This document shows, piece by piece, positions 17,175 through 25,526 of a stretch of DNA of 45,830 nt (within the stretch, counting starts at the first letter, position 1; every line of letters starts with the position of its first letter). Position numbers and translations under genes: made by a program. Below the pieces are notes generated by a model. It had not been told where the DNA came from and made no database searches. It saw only the letters and a program-made list of their open reading frames with translations. This stretch comes from Flavobacteriales bacterium (GTDB taxonomy: Bacteria > Bacteroidota > Bacteroidia > Flavobacteriales_D > Sanyastnellaceae). Location: the NCBI GenBank assembly GCA_022447625.1, contig JAKVAX010000026.1, positions 1 to 45,830 of the forward strand. The letters run 5' to 3'.

Positions 17175-18428
17175 TCACGCAAATCTCTCAGCAAATCCAA
17201 CGGCTACAGTATTCAGCGATTGTTCATCGATAAGAGCAAATGCTCCTGTGCTATTACCTTCTTGGTATTCAATAGCTGGGATAGCTGAAGCAGACTTGAA
17301 GGTCGCCTTGGCAATTTCATTTAATAGCACCTGATGATTGCTCTTTAGCTCTCCATTTTTCAAATTCACTGTGCCTTGAATTTGATCAACCATAATCTTG
17401 GTGCTGAAGCTGCCTTGCTGGTAGATGTACTTCTTGCGAGAGGTCATGGGTTGCTCGTCCATCCAACAAATGGATGCGGTCATCCGACGGGATGTTGCTA
17501 AGTCATTTTCCTTGGCAATAAGAGCATCACCTCGTCGCAAATCGATGTCATCCGCAAGAAGAACAGTTAATGCCTGATCAGGACCTGAAGCATTCAGTTC
17601 TGTTCCCCACTTATGAACTCCCACGACAGTGGAAGACTTACCGGTGGATAAGACTTGTATTTCATCTCCAACTCGAATGCTACCCGTTCTGAGACTTCCC
17701 GCGTAACCACGGAAATCAGGATCATCACCACCGCGTGGTCGCAACACTTGTTGGACCTGAAAATTCGTTTGTCCTTCAGCATTGATAATGTTTCGAGGCT
17801 TGATAGACTCTAAGATGTCAAGCAAAGGAGCACCTTGGTACCACGACAGCCCGTCTTTAAATGCGGTCACTCCTTCACCGTGCAGCGCGCTCATTGGAAT
17901 GAAGTGCAAAGTGAACGATGCTCCAAGTTGATTAACGTAAGATTCAACCTCAGACTTGATAGCTTCAAATGCACTTCGCTCGTATCCAACCAGGTCCATT
18001 TTGTTGATGGCAACGATCAGGTTTGACATCTTTAAGAGATGGGCGATATGGAGATGGCGTCGCGTTTGCTCCAACATTCCATAACGCGCATCGATCAAAG
18101 TAATGGCAACTTCCGATTGTGAAGCTCCCGTTACCATGTTGCGCGTGTACTCTTCATGTCCGGGTGTATCGGCAATGATGTATTTGCGAGCTGGAGTATG
18201 AAAGTAGATGTGCGCGACATCTATGGTAATGCCTTGTTCGCGTTCTGAAATCAATCCATCTGTCAAGAGAGAGAGGTCTGTAAATGACAGCCCTCGTCGT
18301 TTTGAGCTTTCTTCGATCTGTTGCATGCGATCGGTGGGTACTTGACCAGTTTCATATAAGAGGCGTCCGATGAGGGTACTTTTCCCATCATCAACGCTCC
18401 CTGAAGTAGCTATGCGAAGAATGTCCAT
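17175..18428 (-). CDS. cysN: Sulfate adenylyltransferase subunit 1 (GTPase) CysN
   Basis: This 417-residue EF-Tu-like GTPase drives ATP sulfurylase (sulfate + ATP to APS). G1 is GSVDDGKSTLIGRLL near residue 10, G3 is DTPGHEEYTRNM near 88, and G4 is NKMDL near 143. Beta-barrel domains 2 and 3 fill the C-terminus. No fused CysC kinase domain is present, which fits the APS-type reductase encoded nearby. Its ATG shares a base with the cysD stop, so translation is coupled. Confidence 0.96.
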   Translation of the reverse strand: MDILRIATSGSVDDGKSTLIGRLLYETGQVPTDRMQQIEESSKRRGLSFTDLSLLTDGLISEREQGITIDVAHIYFHTPARKYIIADTPGHEEYTRNMVTGASQSEVAITLIDARYGMLEQTRRHLHIAHLLKMSNLIVAINKMDLVGYERSAFEAIKSEVESYVNQLGASFTLHFIPMSALHGEGVTAFKDGLSWYQGAPLLDILESIKPRNIINAEGQTNFQVQQVLRPRGGDDPDFRGYAGSLRTGSIRVGDEIQVLSTGKSSTVVGVHKWGTELNASGPDQALTVLLADDIDLRRGDALIAKENDLATSRRMTASICWMDEQPMTSRKKYIYQQGSFSTKIMVDQIQGTVNLKNGELKSNHQVLLNEIAKATFKSASAIPAIEYQEGNSTGAFALIDEQSLNTVAVGFAERFA

Positions 18429-19327
18429 TAGAAGTATCCGTTTTGTTTGCGGAGCTCCATGGCGGCTTCGCTTCGCTTGTCATCAATACGTGCTCCACGT
18501 TCGGAGATTTCCGCTGCGGCGATTTCTTCCATCACAAGGTCAATAGTAGCTGCTTGCGAATCAACCGCAGCAGTGCACGTCATATCACCAACGGTCCTGA
18601 ATCTAACCACTTTACGTTCAGGCGATTCATCCTGAGACAGACGAATGAAATCGGATACAGGCCAGATCAGGCCGTCGCGATAAAATACTTCACGCTCGTG
18701 CGCAAAGTAGAGCGAGGGGAGAGCGATACCTTCTTCTCGGATATAATTCCAGACATCGAGTTCTGTCCAATTGGAGATAGGGAATACTCTGACGTTTTCA
18801 CCAGGGTGAATTCTCCCGTTGAGGATGTCAAAGACTTCTGGTCGTTGTCTTCTGGAATCCCATTCGCCAAAGTCATTTCGTACAGAAAAGATGCGCTCTT
18901 TAGCGCGCGCCTTTTCTTCATCCCTTCGGGCTCCACCAATGCAAGCATCGAACTTGAACTCTTCAATGGCATCCAGTAGGGTAACCGCTTGAAGGGCATT
19001 TCTACTGGCGTATTTACCTGTTTCTTCTTGTAGCCCTTTTTCACGTATGGTGTCTTCAACTTTTCGTACATGGAGGGTAAGTTGATATTTTTCCACCAAC
19101 TCATCACGGAATCGCAATGCTTCAGGGAAGTTGTGCCCTGTGTCAATATGAAGCAACGGAATCGGCGGAACCAAGGGGTGAAATGCTCGGAGCATGAGGT
19201 GCACCAAAGTGATGCTGTCTTTTCCTCCACTGAATAGCAGCACCGGACGTTCGAATTGAGCGAGTGTTTCACGGAAGATGTAAATGGCCTCGTTTTCTAG
19301 TGAACGAGGGAAATCACTGATTTTCAT
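18428..19327 (-). CDS. cysD: Sulfate adenylyltransferase subunit 2 CysD
   Basis: A 299-residue ATP pyrophosphatase subunit of ATP sulfurylase. The PP-loop is LLFSGGKDSITLVHLM near residue 32. Also visible are HIDTGHNFPE, the GARRDEEKARAKERIFS motif and a C-terminal AAMELRKQNGYF that is typical of CysD. Length is normal. It follows cysH after 3 bp and runs into cysN with a one-base overlap, giving one assimilatory sulfate operon. Confidence 0.97.
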   Translation of the reverse strand: MKISDFPRSLENEAIYIFRETLAQFERPVLLFSGGKDSITLVHLMLRAFHPLVPPIPLLHIDTGHNFPEALRFRDELVEKYQLTLHVRKVEDTIREKGLQEETGKYASRNALQAVTLLDAIEEFKFDACIGGARRDEEKARAKERIFSVRNDFGEWDSRRQRPEVFDILNGRIHPGENVRVFPISNWTELDVWNYIREEGIALPSLYFAHEREVFYRDGLIWPVSDFIRLSQDESPERKVVRFRTVGDMTCTAAVDSQAATIDLVMEEIAAAEISERGARIDDKRSEAAMELRKQNGYF

Positions 19328-19330
19328 AGG

Positions 19331-20002
19331 CTATGTGTGTAGTCCACATTCTTTTTTGGAACTCTCCCACCACCATCTACCATTACGAGGGTGTTCTCCT
19401 TCGGTAATGGCGCGAGTACAGGGTTGGCAGCCAATGCTGACGAATCCTTGCTTGTGCAATGGGTTGGTAGGAACCTTATTTTCCTCGATGTACTGGTCAA
19501 TCATTTCTTTGCTCCAGTCAACGAGGGGGTTGAATTTCAGCGTGTTGGTCATTGCATCACGTTGATATTTTGGGGTGTCTTGTCTGTTGTTTGATTGTTC
19601 AGCTCGGAGTCCGGTTACCCAAACCTCCGCTTGAGCTAAAGCCCTTTTCAGCGGCTCGATTTTTCGCACGGCACAACAAGCTTTTCGCGCTTCCACGCTA
19701 GTGTAGAAGCCATTAATTCCATGAGAATCAACGAGATACTCCACAGCCGAAGCTTGGGGAGAATAAACCTTGATGGGGTTGTCTAACAAACGCTGAGTAC
19801 GCTCAATTAAATCATAGTATTGAGGGAAGTGCCTTCCTGTATCTAATGTGGCAATCGTCACAGGCCAATTGTTTTGAGCAATCAAGTGGGTAATGACTTG
19901 ATCTTCTTCCCCCAATGATGAGGTGAAAACCAATGACGAATGCTCGCCAATTACTTGTTGGAAATCACTGCGCAGTTGTTCAGCGGCCTTCATTAATTCC
20001 AT
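19331..20002 (-). CDS. cysH: Assimilatory adenylyl-sulfate (APS) reductase, CysH family
   Basis: About 223 residues from the ATG at 20002, which follows AAAGGACGCTC. A second ATG at 19993 would overlap the upstream stop as TAATG and is also plausible. It has a PAPS-reductase fold with TSSLGEEDQVI, DTGRHFPQ and the C-terminal catalytic ECGLHT. The pairs KACCAVRKIEPL and GCQPCTRA supply the four cysteines of a 4Fe-4S cluster, the mark of the APS-using (rather than PAPS-using) branch. Sulfite is the product; no sulfite reductase is in the window. Confidence 0.94.
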   Translation of the reverse strand: MELMKAAEQLRSDFQQVIGEHSSLVFTSSLGEEDQVITHLIAQNNWPVTIATLDTGRHFPQYYDLIERTQRLLDNPIKVYSPQASAVEYLVDSHGINGFYTSVEARKACCAVRKIEPLKRALAQAEVWVTGLRAEQSNNRQDTPKYQRDAMTNTLKFNPLVDWSKEMIDQYIEENKVPTNPLHKQGFVSIGCQPCTRAITEGEHPRNGRWWWESSKKECGLHT

Positions 20003-20259
20003 GAGCGTCCTTTTTTTGTTCGAACTGAGAATCGCTCCCATACGCGTTCGTGGAAGTAGTATAGAATCATTTTACTTACTACTTCAATTCCCCCAATGGA
20101 AAGCGCTAATTCCAAGGTGCCAGTGATCATCCAAGAGATAACTATGGTGTCAATGGTGCCTAGAATTCGCCACGAGAGGGTCTTCAAGAATGAATGCCAA
20201 GGAGAACGAGTTTCGCTGTTCTCTGGCAACGATCTTTCTATCGTTTTGTCGAGGAACAT
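19993..20259 (-). CDS. DUF2061 small membrane protein in the cys operon
   Basis: About 88 residues from the ATG at 20259 (MFLDKTIERSLPENSETRSP); an upstream in-frame start at 20283 would run into the promoter. Two hydrophobic stretches (SWRILGTIDTIVISWMITG and LALSIGGIEVVSKMILYY) separated by a short turn match DUF2061, often found beside assimilatory sulfate genes. C-terminal RVWERF is also typical. It is first in the cys unit and overlaps cysH by about 10 bases. A role in sulfate or sulfite handling is inferred from context only. Confidence 0.85.
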   Translation of the reverse strand: MFLDKTIERSLPENSETRSPWHSFLKTLSWRILGTIDTIVISWMITGTLELALSIGGIEVVSKMILYYFHERVWERFSVRTKKGRSWN

Positions 20260-20263
20260 AATA

Positions 20264-20271
20264 CAAAAGTA
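20264..20271 (-). promoter_or_regulatory. Candidate -7 box of the cys operon
   Basis: TACTTTTG on the minus strand fits TAnnTTTG and ends 4 nt before the DUF2061 ATG. The candidate Rrf2 operator lies directly upstream, where repressor binding would block RNA polymerase. Confidence 0.5.
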
Positions 20272-20275
20272 GTAA

Positions 20276-20298
20276 TACCCCATAGAAATACTAGGGTA
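20276..20298. promoter_or_regulatory. Candidate Rrf2-family operator in the cys promoter
   Basis: An imperfect 23-bp dyad with outer half-sites TACCC and GGGTA (TACCCCATAGA-A-ATACTAGGGTA) lies between the -7 box and the -33 region of the cys unit, 35 bp from the end of the Rrf2 gene. Position and symmetry suit a repressor such as CymR/IscR-type regulators. Binding by this particular protein is inference. Confidence 0.45.
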
Positions 20299-20332
20299 AA
20301 CATGGTAATAGTAAACTTTGTGACGGTCGAAT

Positions 20333-20743
20333 TTACCCTTTGACTATGTCTGCCAGTGTTTTACGCTCTAGAATGAGGAGGGTGGCATCCCGTACTTCAG
20401 CCATGACACCATTCAACCCACAACCATCTTCGGTGCAGTGTTCACATGGTTCATAGAAGTTGAGACTCACGCATGGGAGAAGTGCGATCGGGCCATCTAT
20501 GAGGCGAATAACTTTAGAAAGCGGCACTTCCTTTGGAGACTTGATGAGATAGTAGCCTCCACCTTTTCCTTTTTTACTTCCAAGAATACCTCCGCGCTTG
20601 AGTTCGAGCAGAATAATCTCAAGGAATTTCAATGAGATTCCTTTCTCTTGAGCAATGTTAGAAATCTGCACAGGACCTTCGCCTTCCTTTTCTACGAGAT
20701 AGGTGAGTGCGTGAAACGCGTATTGTGCTTTTTTGGAGAGCAT
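20333..20743 (-). CDS. Rrf2-family transcriptional regulator
   Basis: A 136-residue winged-helix regulator. The N-terminal MLSKKAQYAFHALTYLVEKE and the recognition region ISLKFLEIILLELKRGGIL followed by GKGGGYYLIKSP are typical of Rrf2/IscR/CymR proteins. It has several cysteines around residues 91-107 (LPCVSL, EPCEHCTEDGCG) that could bind an Fe-S cluster, as in IscR. It lies just upstream of, and on the same strand as, the cys operon, so it is a good candidate for its regulator, responding to sulfide/cysteine or Fe-S state. Confidence 0.92.
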   Translation of the reverse strand: MLSKKAQYAFHALTYLVEKEGEGPVQISNIAQEKGISLKFLEIILLELKRGGILGSKKGKGGGYYLIKSPKEVPLSKVIRLIDGPIALLPCVSLNFYEPCEHCTEDGCGLNGVMAEVRDATLLILERKTLADIVKG

Positions 20744-21091
20744 AATGCGAATATAACGTCCTGATTTGATTTCTCATTTTCTGACAGATATTCATCGTGA
20801 TTTATGGTGGTTTGGTCTAAATAAAAAGCGTCTTAATCTATCATGTTGTGCAGTTTAGCGAAGTGAGAATTCCAAAATCTCCAGAATTGTTGAAAAAATT
20901 CAGAATGGCTGTATCCCTTGATGGTCCTGCTTTTACTGGAGCGTAGGAATATTCCTACGACGATGTAGGACGGAAAAATTTCGTCTCACTGTGGGAAATT
21001 TTGTTATTTTGGATATGGTTGTGAGTCAACCAGATCACAAGTAGTTAGTTATATTGTAGTTAAGATTTACGTAAAATTTGGTTAAGTCGAG

Positions 21092-21123
21092 CAGCTCCAG
21101 CAAAGGAGCTGTTCTTCGTTTTT
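21092..21123 (+). terminator. Terminator-like hairpin ahead of dapF
   Basis: CAGCTCC (21092-21098) and GGAGCTG (21105-21111) form a perfect 7-bp stem with loop AGCAAA, followed by a T-rich tract with TTCGTTTTT. No gene precedes it on this strand for over 300 bp, so it may end a short untranslated RNA or act as an attenuator. Confidence 0.5.
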
Positions 21124-21159
21124 GACCTTTTTTTGTCCCAATCTTCCCCCTCGAACAAC

Positions 21160-21167
21160 TACCTTCG
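21160..21167 (+). promoter_or_regulatory. Candidate -7 box of dapF
   Basis: TACCTTCG ends 6 nt before the ATG, with TTTG at 21132-21135 giving a 24-nt spacer (slightly long). The spacing suggests a leaderless or nearly leaderless transcript. Confidence 0.55.
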
Positions 21168-21173
21168 CACTCC

Positions 21174-21959
21174 ATGCAAGTCACCTTCACAAAGTACCAT
21201 GGAACGGGCAACGATTTCATTATGATCGATAACCGTTCCGGAGCTATCCAACTAAAAGAAAATGTTGTTCAACGTTTATGTGACCGTCATTTTGGAGTTG
21301 GAGCTGACGGAATTATCCTCATCGAAACGCATTCATCGCTTGATTTCTACATGAACTATTATAATAGTGATGGTTCTCAATCATTTTGTGGGAATGGTTC
21401 GCGATGCGCTGTTCACTTTGCGAAAGAGCTAGGAATCGATGCTGACCTAGTTTCATTCGAAGCCATCGATGGCGAGCATGAGGCACGTTGGGAAGATGGT
21501 CAAGTAGTCATTAAGATGGGGGATGCACTTCCCCCAGATCAACTTGATAATCATTACTTTATCCATACCGGTTCGCCGCATGTGGTCAAGTTTGTTCCGA
21601 ATGTAGCGGCAACAGATGTGTTCACAGAAGGCGCCCAAATTCGCAATAGTGAAGACTATCTTGACGAAGGTACCAATGTCAACTTTGTCGAGCGAAGAGA
21701 CGACACCTTACTCGTTCGCACCTATGAACGCGGGGTAGAAGACGAAACGTTGAGCTGCGGAACTGGTGTTACAGGAGCAGCTATGGTGGATGCTTATTTG
21801 AATGGGGGATCGGAACGCTTTATTCAAACTCCTGGAGGGTCATTACACGTTCGATTTCAGATGCAATCAGATGGTTTTTTCAAAGTTGAATTAAAAGGAC
21901 CAGCGACCCCTGTTTTCCAAGGAATCCTAGATTTGAAGAATGATTCTGATCGCAGATAG
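21174..21959 (+). CDS. dapF: Diaminopimelate epimerase
   Basis: A 261-residue enzyme converting LL- to meso-diaminopimelate for lysine and peptidoglycan synthesis. N-terminal motif FTKYHGTGNDFIMIDNR, first catalytic cysteine in SFCGNGSRCAVHFA near residue 73, second in ETLSCGTGVTGAAM near 201. Length and spacing of the two cysteines are normal. It overlaps the next gene by 20 bp, and both may take part in cell-wall metabolism. Confidence 0.97.
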   Translation: MQVTFTKYHGTGNDFIMIDNRSGAIQLKENVVQRLCDRHFGVGADGIILIETHSSLDFYMNYYNSDGSQSFCGNGSRCAVHFAKELGIDADLVSFEAIDGEHEARWEDGQVVIKMGDALPPDQLDNHYFIHTGSPHVVKFVPNVAATDVFTEGAQIRNSEDYLDEGTNVNFVERRDDTLLVRTYERGVEDETLSCGTGVTGAAMVDAYLNGGSERFIQTPGGSLHVRFQMQSDGFFKVELKGPATPVFQGILDLKNDSDRR

Positions 21960-22791
21960 TGGTTCTACTAAAACAGATTGGCGATTGATCGACCGCGAGG
22001 GGAACATCCACCAAGCGCAGACGATCGGTCTTAATCCGTATTTCGTGAGCGATGATCAGTTTCTTCAAACACTTCGTGTGGGCCCTTTAAAGCTATTTAC
22101 AGCGGCAGAGGTCAGAGAAGTATATTTTTATGGCAGTGGCTTGGGTTCAGCCCGTTTGGTTGATCAGGTGAAACGCTTACTGGCTGAGGTTTATCGCCTT
22201 GCTATAATCCACGTAGAACATGATTTGTTAGGAGCTGCACGGGCCTTATGTGGTTCTGAACCGGGCATAGCAGCTATTCTAGGAACAGGAATGAATACCT
22301 GCGCTTATGATGGTGAATTCATCACGAAGAACGTTCCGAGTCTTGGCTTTATTCTCGGTGATGAAGGCAGTGGCACTGACCTCGGAAGACGATGGGTGCA
22401 AGCCTTTCTTTTAGGAGAAGCACCAGGTGATTTGATTAACGATTTCTACGAAGGATACGGTGCGGATAAAGAGATCATTCTTGACCGCGTTTACAAAGGG
22501 GAACGTCCGAATCGTTTCCTCGCGAGTTTTGTTCCGTTCGTGCGCAAACACCTTGGTGATCCGTTCATGTTGAATTTGGTGAAAGGAGCCTTTGCTGAGT
22601 TCTTTGATCGATACGTGGTACGATACGAGCAACATAAAGAATGGCCATTGCATATTAGTGGCTCCATAGGCTTCCATTTTCATCATATTCTCCAGCTTCA
22701 AGCCGAGGAACGTGACATTCCATTTGGATCTGTTTTACAGAAGCCGATTGCGGCGCTGACTTTATACCACTTGCAGCGATATGAAGACTAA
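21940..22791 (+). CDS. BadF/BadG/BcrA/BcrD-type ATPase, N-acetylglucosamine-kinase-like
   Basis: A 283-residue ASKHA-fold sugar-kinase-like protein. The phosphate-1 motif is LIADSGSTKTDWRLID at the N-terminus. The second phosphate motif region is IAAILGTGMNTCAYDG near residue 110, followed by GFILGDEGSGTDLGRRW. Bacteroidota relatives are usually called GlcNAc kinases; a role in amino-sugar or murein recycling suits its overlap with dapF (20 bp) and with the DUF4105 gene (11 bp), but the substrate cannot be read from sequence. Confidence 0.87.
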   Translation: MILIADSGSTKTDWRLIDREGNIHQAQTIGLNPYFVSDDQFLQTLRVGPLKLFTAAEVREVYFYGSGLGSARLVDQVKRLLAEVYRLAIIHVEHDLLGAARALCGSEPGIAAILGTGMNTCAYDGEFITKNVPSLGFILGDEGSGTDLGRRWVQAFLLGEAPGDLINDFYEGYGADKEIILDRVYKGERPNRFLASFVPFVRKHLGDPFMLNLVKGAFAEFFDRYVVRYEQHKEWPLHISGSIGFHFHHILQLQAEERDIPFGSVLQKPIAALTLYHLQRYED

Positions 22792-23755
22792 ACTCCTCCT
22801 GATTCTTTTATTCATTTCCGCGCTAGCGAATGGACAACAATTATCTGAACAGGCAGAGATATCAGTGTTGACGTGCCAACCTGGAACTGATTTATATTCA
22901 GTGTTCGGTCATACTGCCATTCGTGTGTATGATCCCGGAAGAGTAGACCACGTGTATAACTACGGTACCTTCGACTTCAATGATGAGTTCTACCTGAAGT
23001 TTGCCAGGGGAAAGCTGAACTATCGACTCTCACGTAGTTCGTTTGGTCAGTTCAACTACGAATACACCGTCACGGAGCGAGGAGTGGAGGAACAGATCCT
23101 CCGTCTGACGCAAGATCAAAAGAACAGATTCAATCAAGCGCTTGTCGAGAATTACAAGCCTGAGAATCAATACTATCAGTATGACTTTTTCTACGACAAT
23201 TGCGCCACACGCATCAGGGATATCCTCGAAGATGTGCTTGGAGATGAGCTTCAATGGCATAGCGAATTTGATCACGAAGCGTACACGTTTCGAGGCATGA
23301 TTGATATGTACCTCGTTGACATGAACTGGTCAGATTTTGGCATTGACATTGCCTTAGGTCAACCGTGCGATAAGATCTTGGAGGCCCAGGATAATATGTT
23401 CTTACCAGATTATGTCTTTAGTGAAATTGCTTCCGCTACGATTGGTGGTCAGCCGCTTGTGAAGGAAACGAAAGTGGTGATTAAGAAAGCCGCACGTGAA
23501 GCTGGGAGTCCTGTTGATCCAGCGTTGATGTTGACCATAGCTTTGACACTCTTAGCGCTCTTCTGGTTATGGAGAAGAAGGAAAGGAAGTCAGTCGTTAG
23601 TGATCCCGCGTTTCCTTTTCATGTTCCTCGGACTGGTAGGCTTCATGGTCTTTTTGCTTTGGTTCGCTACAGATCACACCACGACAAAGCAAAACTGGAA
23701 TTTGATTTGGGCCTTTCCACTTCACTTGATTGTGGCCTTCATATTGAAGAAATAA
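22781..23755 (+). CDS. DUF4105 envelope protein with C-terminal membrane segments
   Basis: A 324-residue protein with a signal peptide (1-18, ending ALANGQ). The periplasmic DUF4105 domain (about 20-235) has VFGHTAIRVYDP, NYGTFDF and YDFFYDNCATRIRD; the conserved His and Cys resemble papain-like (NlpC/P60-related) enzymes, but catalysis is not established. Three hydrophobic segments follow (about 248-268, 277-300, 305-322), so it ends in the inner membrane. The exact reverse word TTCCGCGCTAGCG falls in the signal peptide codons. Confidence 0.85.
   Translation: MKTKLLLILLFISALANGQQLSEQAEISVLTCQPGTDLYSVFGHTAIRVYDPGRVDHVYNYGTFDFNDEFYLKFARGKLNYRLSRSSFGQFNYEYTVTERGVEEQILRLTQDQKNRFNQALVENYKPENQYYQYDFFYDNCATRIRDILEDVLGDELQWHSEFDHEAYTFRGMIDMYLVDMNWSDFGIDIALGQPCDKILEAQDNMFLPDYVFSEIASATIGGQPLVKETKVVIKKAAREAGSPVDPALMLTIALTLLALFWLWRRRKGSQSLVIPRFLFMFLGLVGFMVFLLWFATDHTTTKQNWNLIWAFPLHLIVAFILKK
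22816..22828 (-). repeat. 13-bp word CGCTAGCGCGGAA, copy 2
   Basis: Exact match on the minus strand, antisense to the DUF4105 gene. The coding strand reads it as Ser-Ala-Leu-Ala within the signal peptide. Confidence 0.85.
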
Positions 23756-23773
23756 CGAATTATTGGGCCTTAC

Positions 23774-23923
23774 ATGAAGGCCTTTACCATCGTCTATATC
23801 ATTGTACTGCTCTTTGGTTTCCTCTTCCCACAGCGGTATCACCTAGCGTTTTATCCTTTGGCGTTGATGGGAGCGATCTTAAGCTTTGGTCTCGGATTCT
23901 TGCCTTCGGGAAAAACACAGTAA
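23774..23923 (+). CDS. Small two-helix membrane protein (49 aa)
   Basis: A short ORF starting MKAFTIVYIIVLLFGFLFPQ and ending GLGFLPSGKTQ. Two hydrophobic stretches are separated by a short polar turn (QRYHL), consistent with a small inner-membrane hairpin protein. It begins 18 bp after the DUF4105 stop and ends 28 bp before the likely start of the next lipoprotein, filling the gap exactly as an operon member would. Function unknown. Confidence 0.55.
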   Translation: MKAFTIVYIIVLLFGFLFPQRYHLAFYPLALMGAILSFGLGFLPSGKTQ

Positions 23924-23951
23924 ACTTGTATCAAGAGAGCAACTGAACGAT

Positions 23952-25526
23952 TTGAAAATACCTGCTTACATATTCTTGCTGCTATCAGCATGCACCATCT
24001 TTTTTGCGTGCAAACGCGATGAAGCCACGGTGTGGGATATCCATGCATTGGCTCCTTTGGCGACAGGACAGATCACCTGGACTGACCTCGTGGAAGACAG
24101 TCTTTTGGAACAAGACGAAAACGGACTTCTTCATATTCAATACGAAACAGACCTTTTTGACCTGCGCTTAGACACTCTGGTGCGTCTCGACGATACGACG
24201 ATTTTTGAATCATTTACTCCAGGGTTCAACGGAGGCCCAATCAATATCCCCGCAGGAGTGGAGGTTTTTAGTTCGGAAGATGATCTTAAACTAGAGGTAT
24301 CGTCAGCTGAAATCTATGAGGTGGCGATTGTCTCTGGTTTATTGACCTACACTTTGGAAAGCTACGTGGGCGGTCCACTTGATATCACTTATGATCTGCC
24401 GGGCGTGACTTTGGGAAATGGAACGACGCTTTTTTTGGAAGCGTCCACAGAATCTGCCAGTGGAGATGTTCCTTGGGTTTTTACTGGTACAGAAGACCTC
24501 ACGAACGCTAACCTTGATCTTCAAGGAGCTTCAGGAAGTTCTTCGAATCGCATCGCTGCTTTGCTTGATGTCGTGGTCTCGCCCTTAGCAACAGAAGCAG
24601 TACCAGTTTTTGGAACGGATTCCGTTCGTATCACGTTGAATTTTCAAGACGTAGTCATTGGATACGCCAGAGGGTATTTCGGGAATCGAGAGCTAGACTC
24701 GAACACCGAAATAGATTTTTCACCTTTCCTTGAGTCGTTTGGAACACTTAATCTTCAGGAGCTTTCAATTGATGTTGATATCAAGAATACCATAGGCGCC
24801 GATGCTACCTTTAGACTCGATCGTATTGAAGGTGTCAACAATGGAAGCGGCGTTGAATTGACCCATTCCATCATCGGAGACAATATCAACTTGACCCGTG
24901 CATTGGATAACGGCAATGGACAGGTGACTTCAAATGATTACGCCTTCCTAATTGATGAGACGAATTCGAATATTACGACGCTCGTCGGGAGTATTCCACA
25001 AGTACTCGAGGTGGATGCTTTCGTAGAAATGAATCCATTAGGAGATATTTCTGGAGGGAATGATTTCATCTACACCGATCAACCTTTTGAGGCAAATCTA
25101 CTCATGGATCTTCCGTTGTGTTTGGGCACCAATGGATTGACATTTAAGGATTCATTGAATGTTGCAGCTTTTGACACTGATTTAGTCGCTGACGCGGAAT
25201 TGACCTTCCGCATTACCAATAGTTTCCCACTTGGATTAGTGTCTATGGATGCCCGCTTCTTCTCTGATTTAGGTGAAGAGTTTGATGTGATTTCTGATCT
25301 TTCTATGGAAACGGGAACCTTCTTGGAGCTGGGGAATGTAATAGCGAATACCTCAGAAAGTGTACAAACAATTTCACGCGCTGATTTAGATATTATGCGC
25401 CAAGGAGGGTACATCGAATTGACCTTACAAATGATCTCATCAGGAGAGATTGTGAAGATGAGCGGTGATGAATTCATCGATGTCGATATTCTGATGAATG
25501 GAAATATTGAATTGAGTTACGAATGA
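23952..25526 (+). CDS. Large lipoprotein of unknown function
   Basis: About 524 residues from the TTG at 23952, which gives a clean lipoprotein signal (KIPAYIFLLLSACTIFFAC) with the lipobox cysteine near residue 20. An in-frame ATG at 23886 would add 22 polar residues and overlap the small gene before it. The mature part is Asp/Ser/Thr-rich, beta-strand-like and acidic, as in surface lipoproteins of this phylum. It overlaps the DUF5723 gene by four bases (ATGA), so the pair likely works together at the outer membrane. Confidence 0.75.
   Translation: MKIPAYIFLLLSACTIFFACKRDEATVWDIHALAPLATGQITWTDLVEDSLLEQDENGLLHIQYETDLFDLRLDTLVRLDDTTIFESFTPGFNGGPINIPAGVEVFSSEDDLKLEVSSAEIYEVAIVSGLLTYTLESYVGGPLDITYDLPGVTLGNGTTLFLEASTESASGDVPWVFTGTEDLTNANLDLQGASGSSSNRIAALLDVVVSPLATEAVPVFGTDSVRITLNFQDVVIGYARGYFGNRELDSNTEIDFSPFLESFGTLNLQELSIDVDIKNTIGADATFRLDRIEGVNNGSGVELTHSIIGDNINLTRALDNGNGQVTSNDYAFLIDETNSNITTLVGSIPQVLEVDAFVEMNPLGDISGGNDFIYTDQPFEANLLMDLPLCLGTNGLTFKDSLNVAAFDTDLVADAELTFRITNSFPLGLVSMDARFFSDLGEEFDVISDLSMETGTFLELGNVIANTSESVQTISRADLDIMRQGGYIELTLQMISSGEIVKMSGDEFIDVDILMNGNIELSYE

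Larger units (their letters stand above)
20744..21173. other. 430-bp gap with perfect palindrome and hairpins
   Basis: No coding region is supported between the divergent Rrf2 and dapF genes. It holds a perfect 18-bp palindrome CGTAGGAATATTCCTACG (20942-20959). A further TGTAGGA at 20964-20970 and a GACGGAAAAATTTCGTC near-palindrome follow at once. The sequence then turns AT-rich before a terminator-like hairpin. The GTAGGA/TCCTAC word also marks the leader at 35402-35577. Confidence 0.5.
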
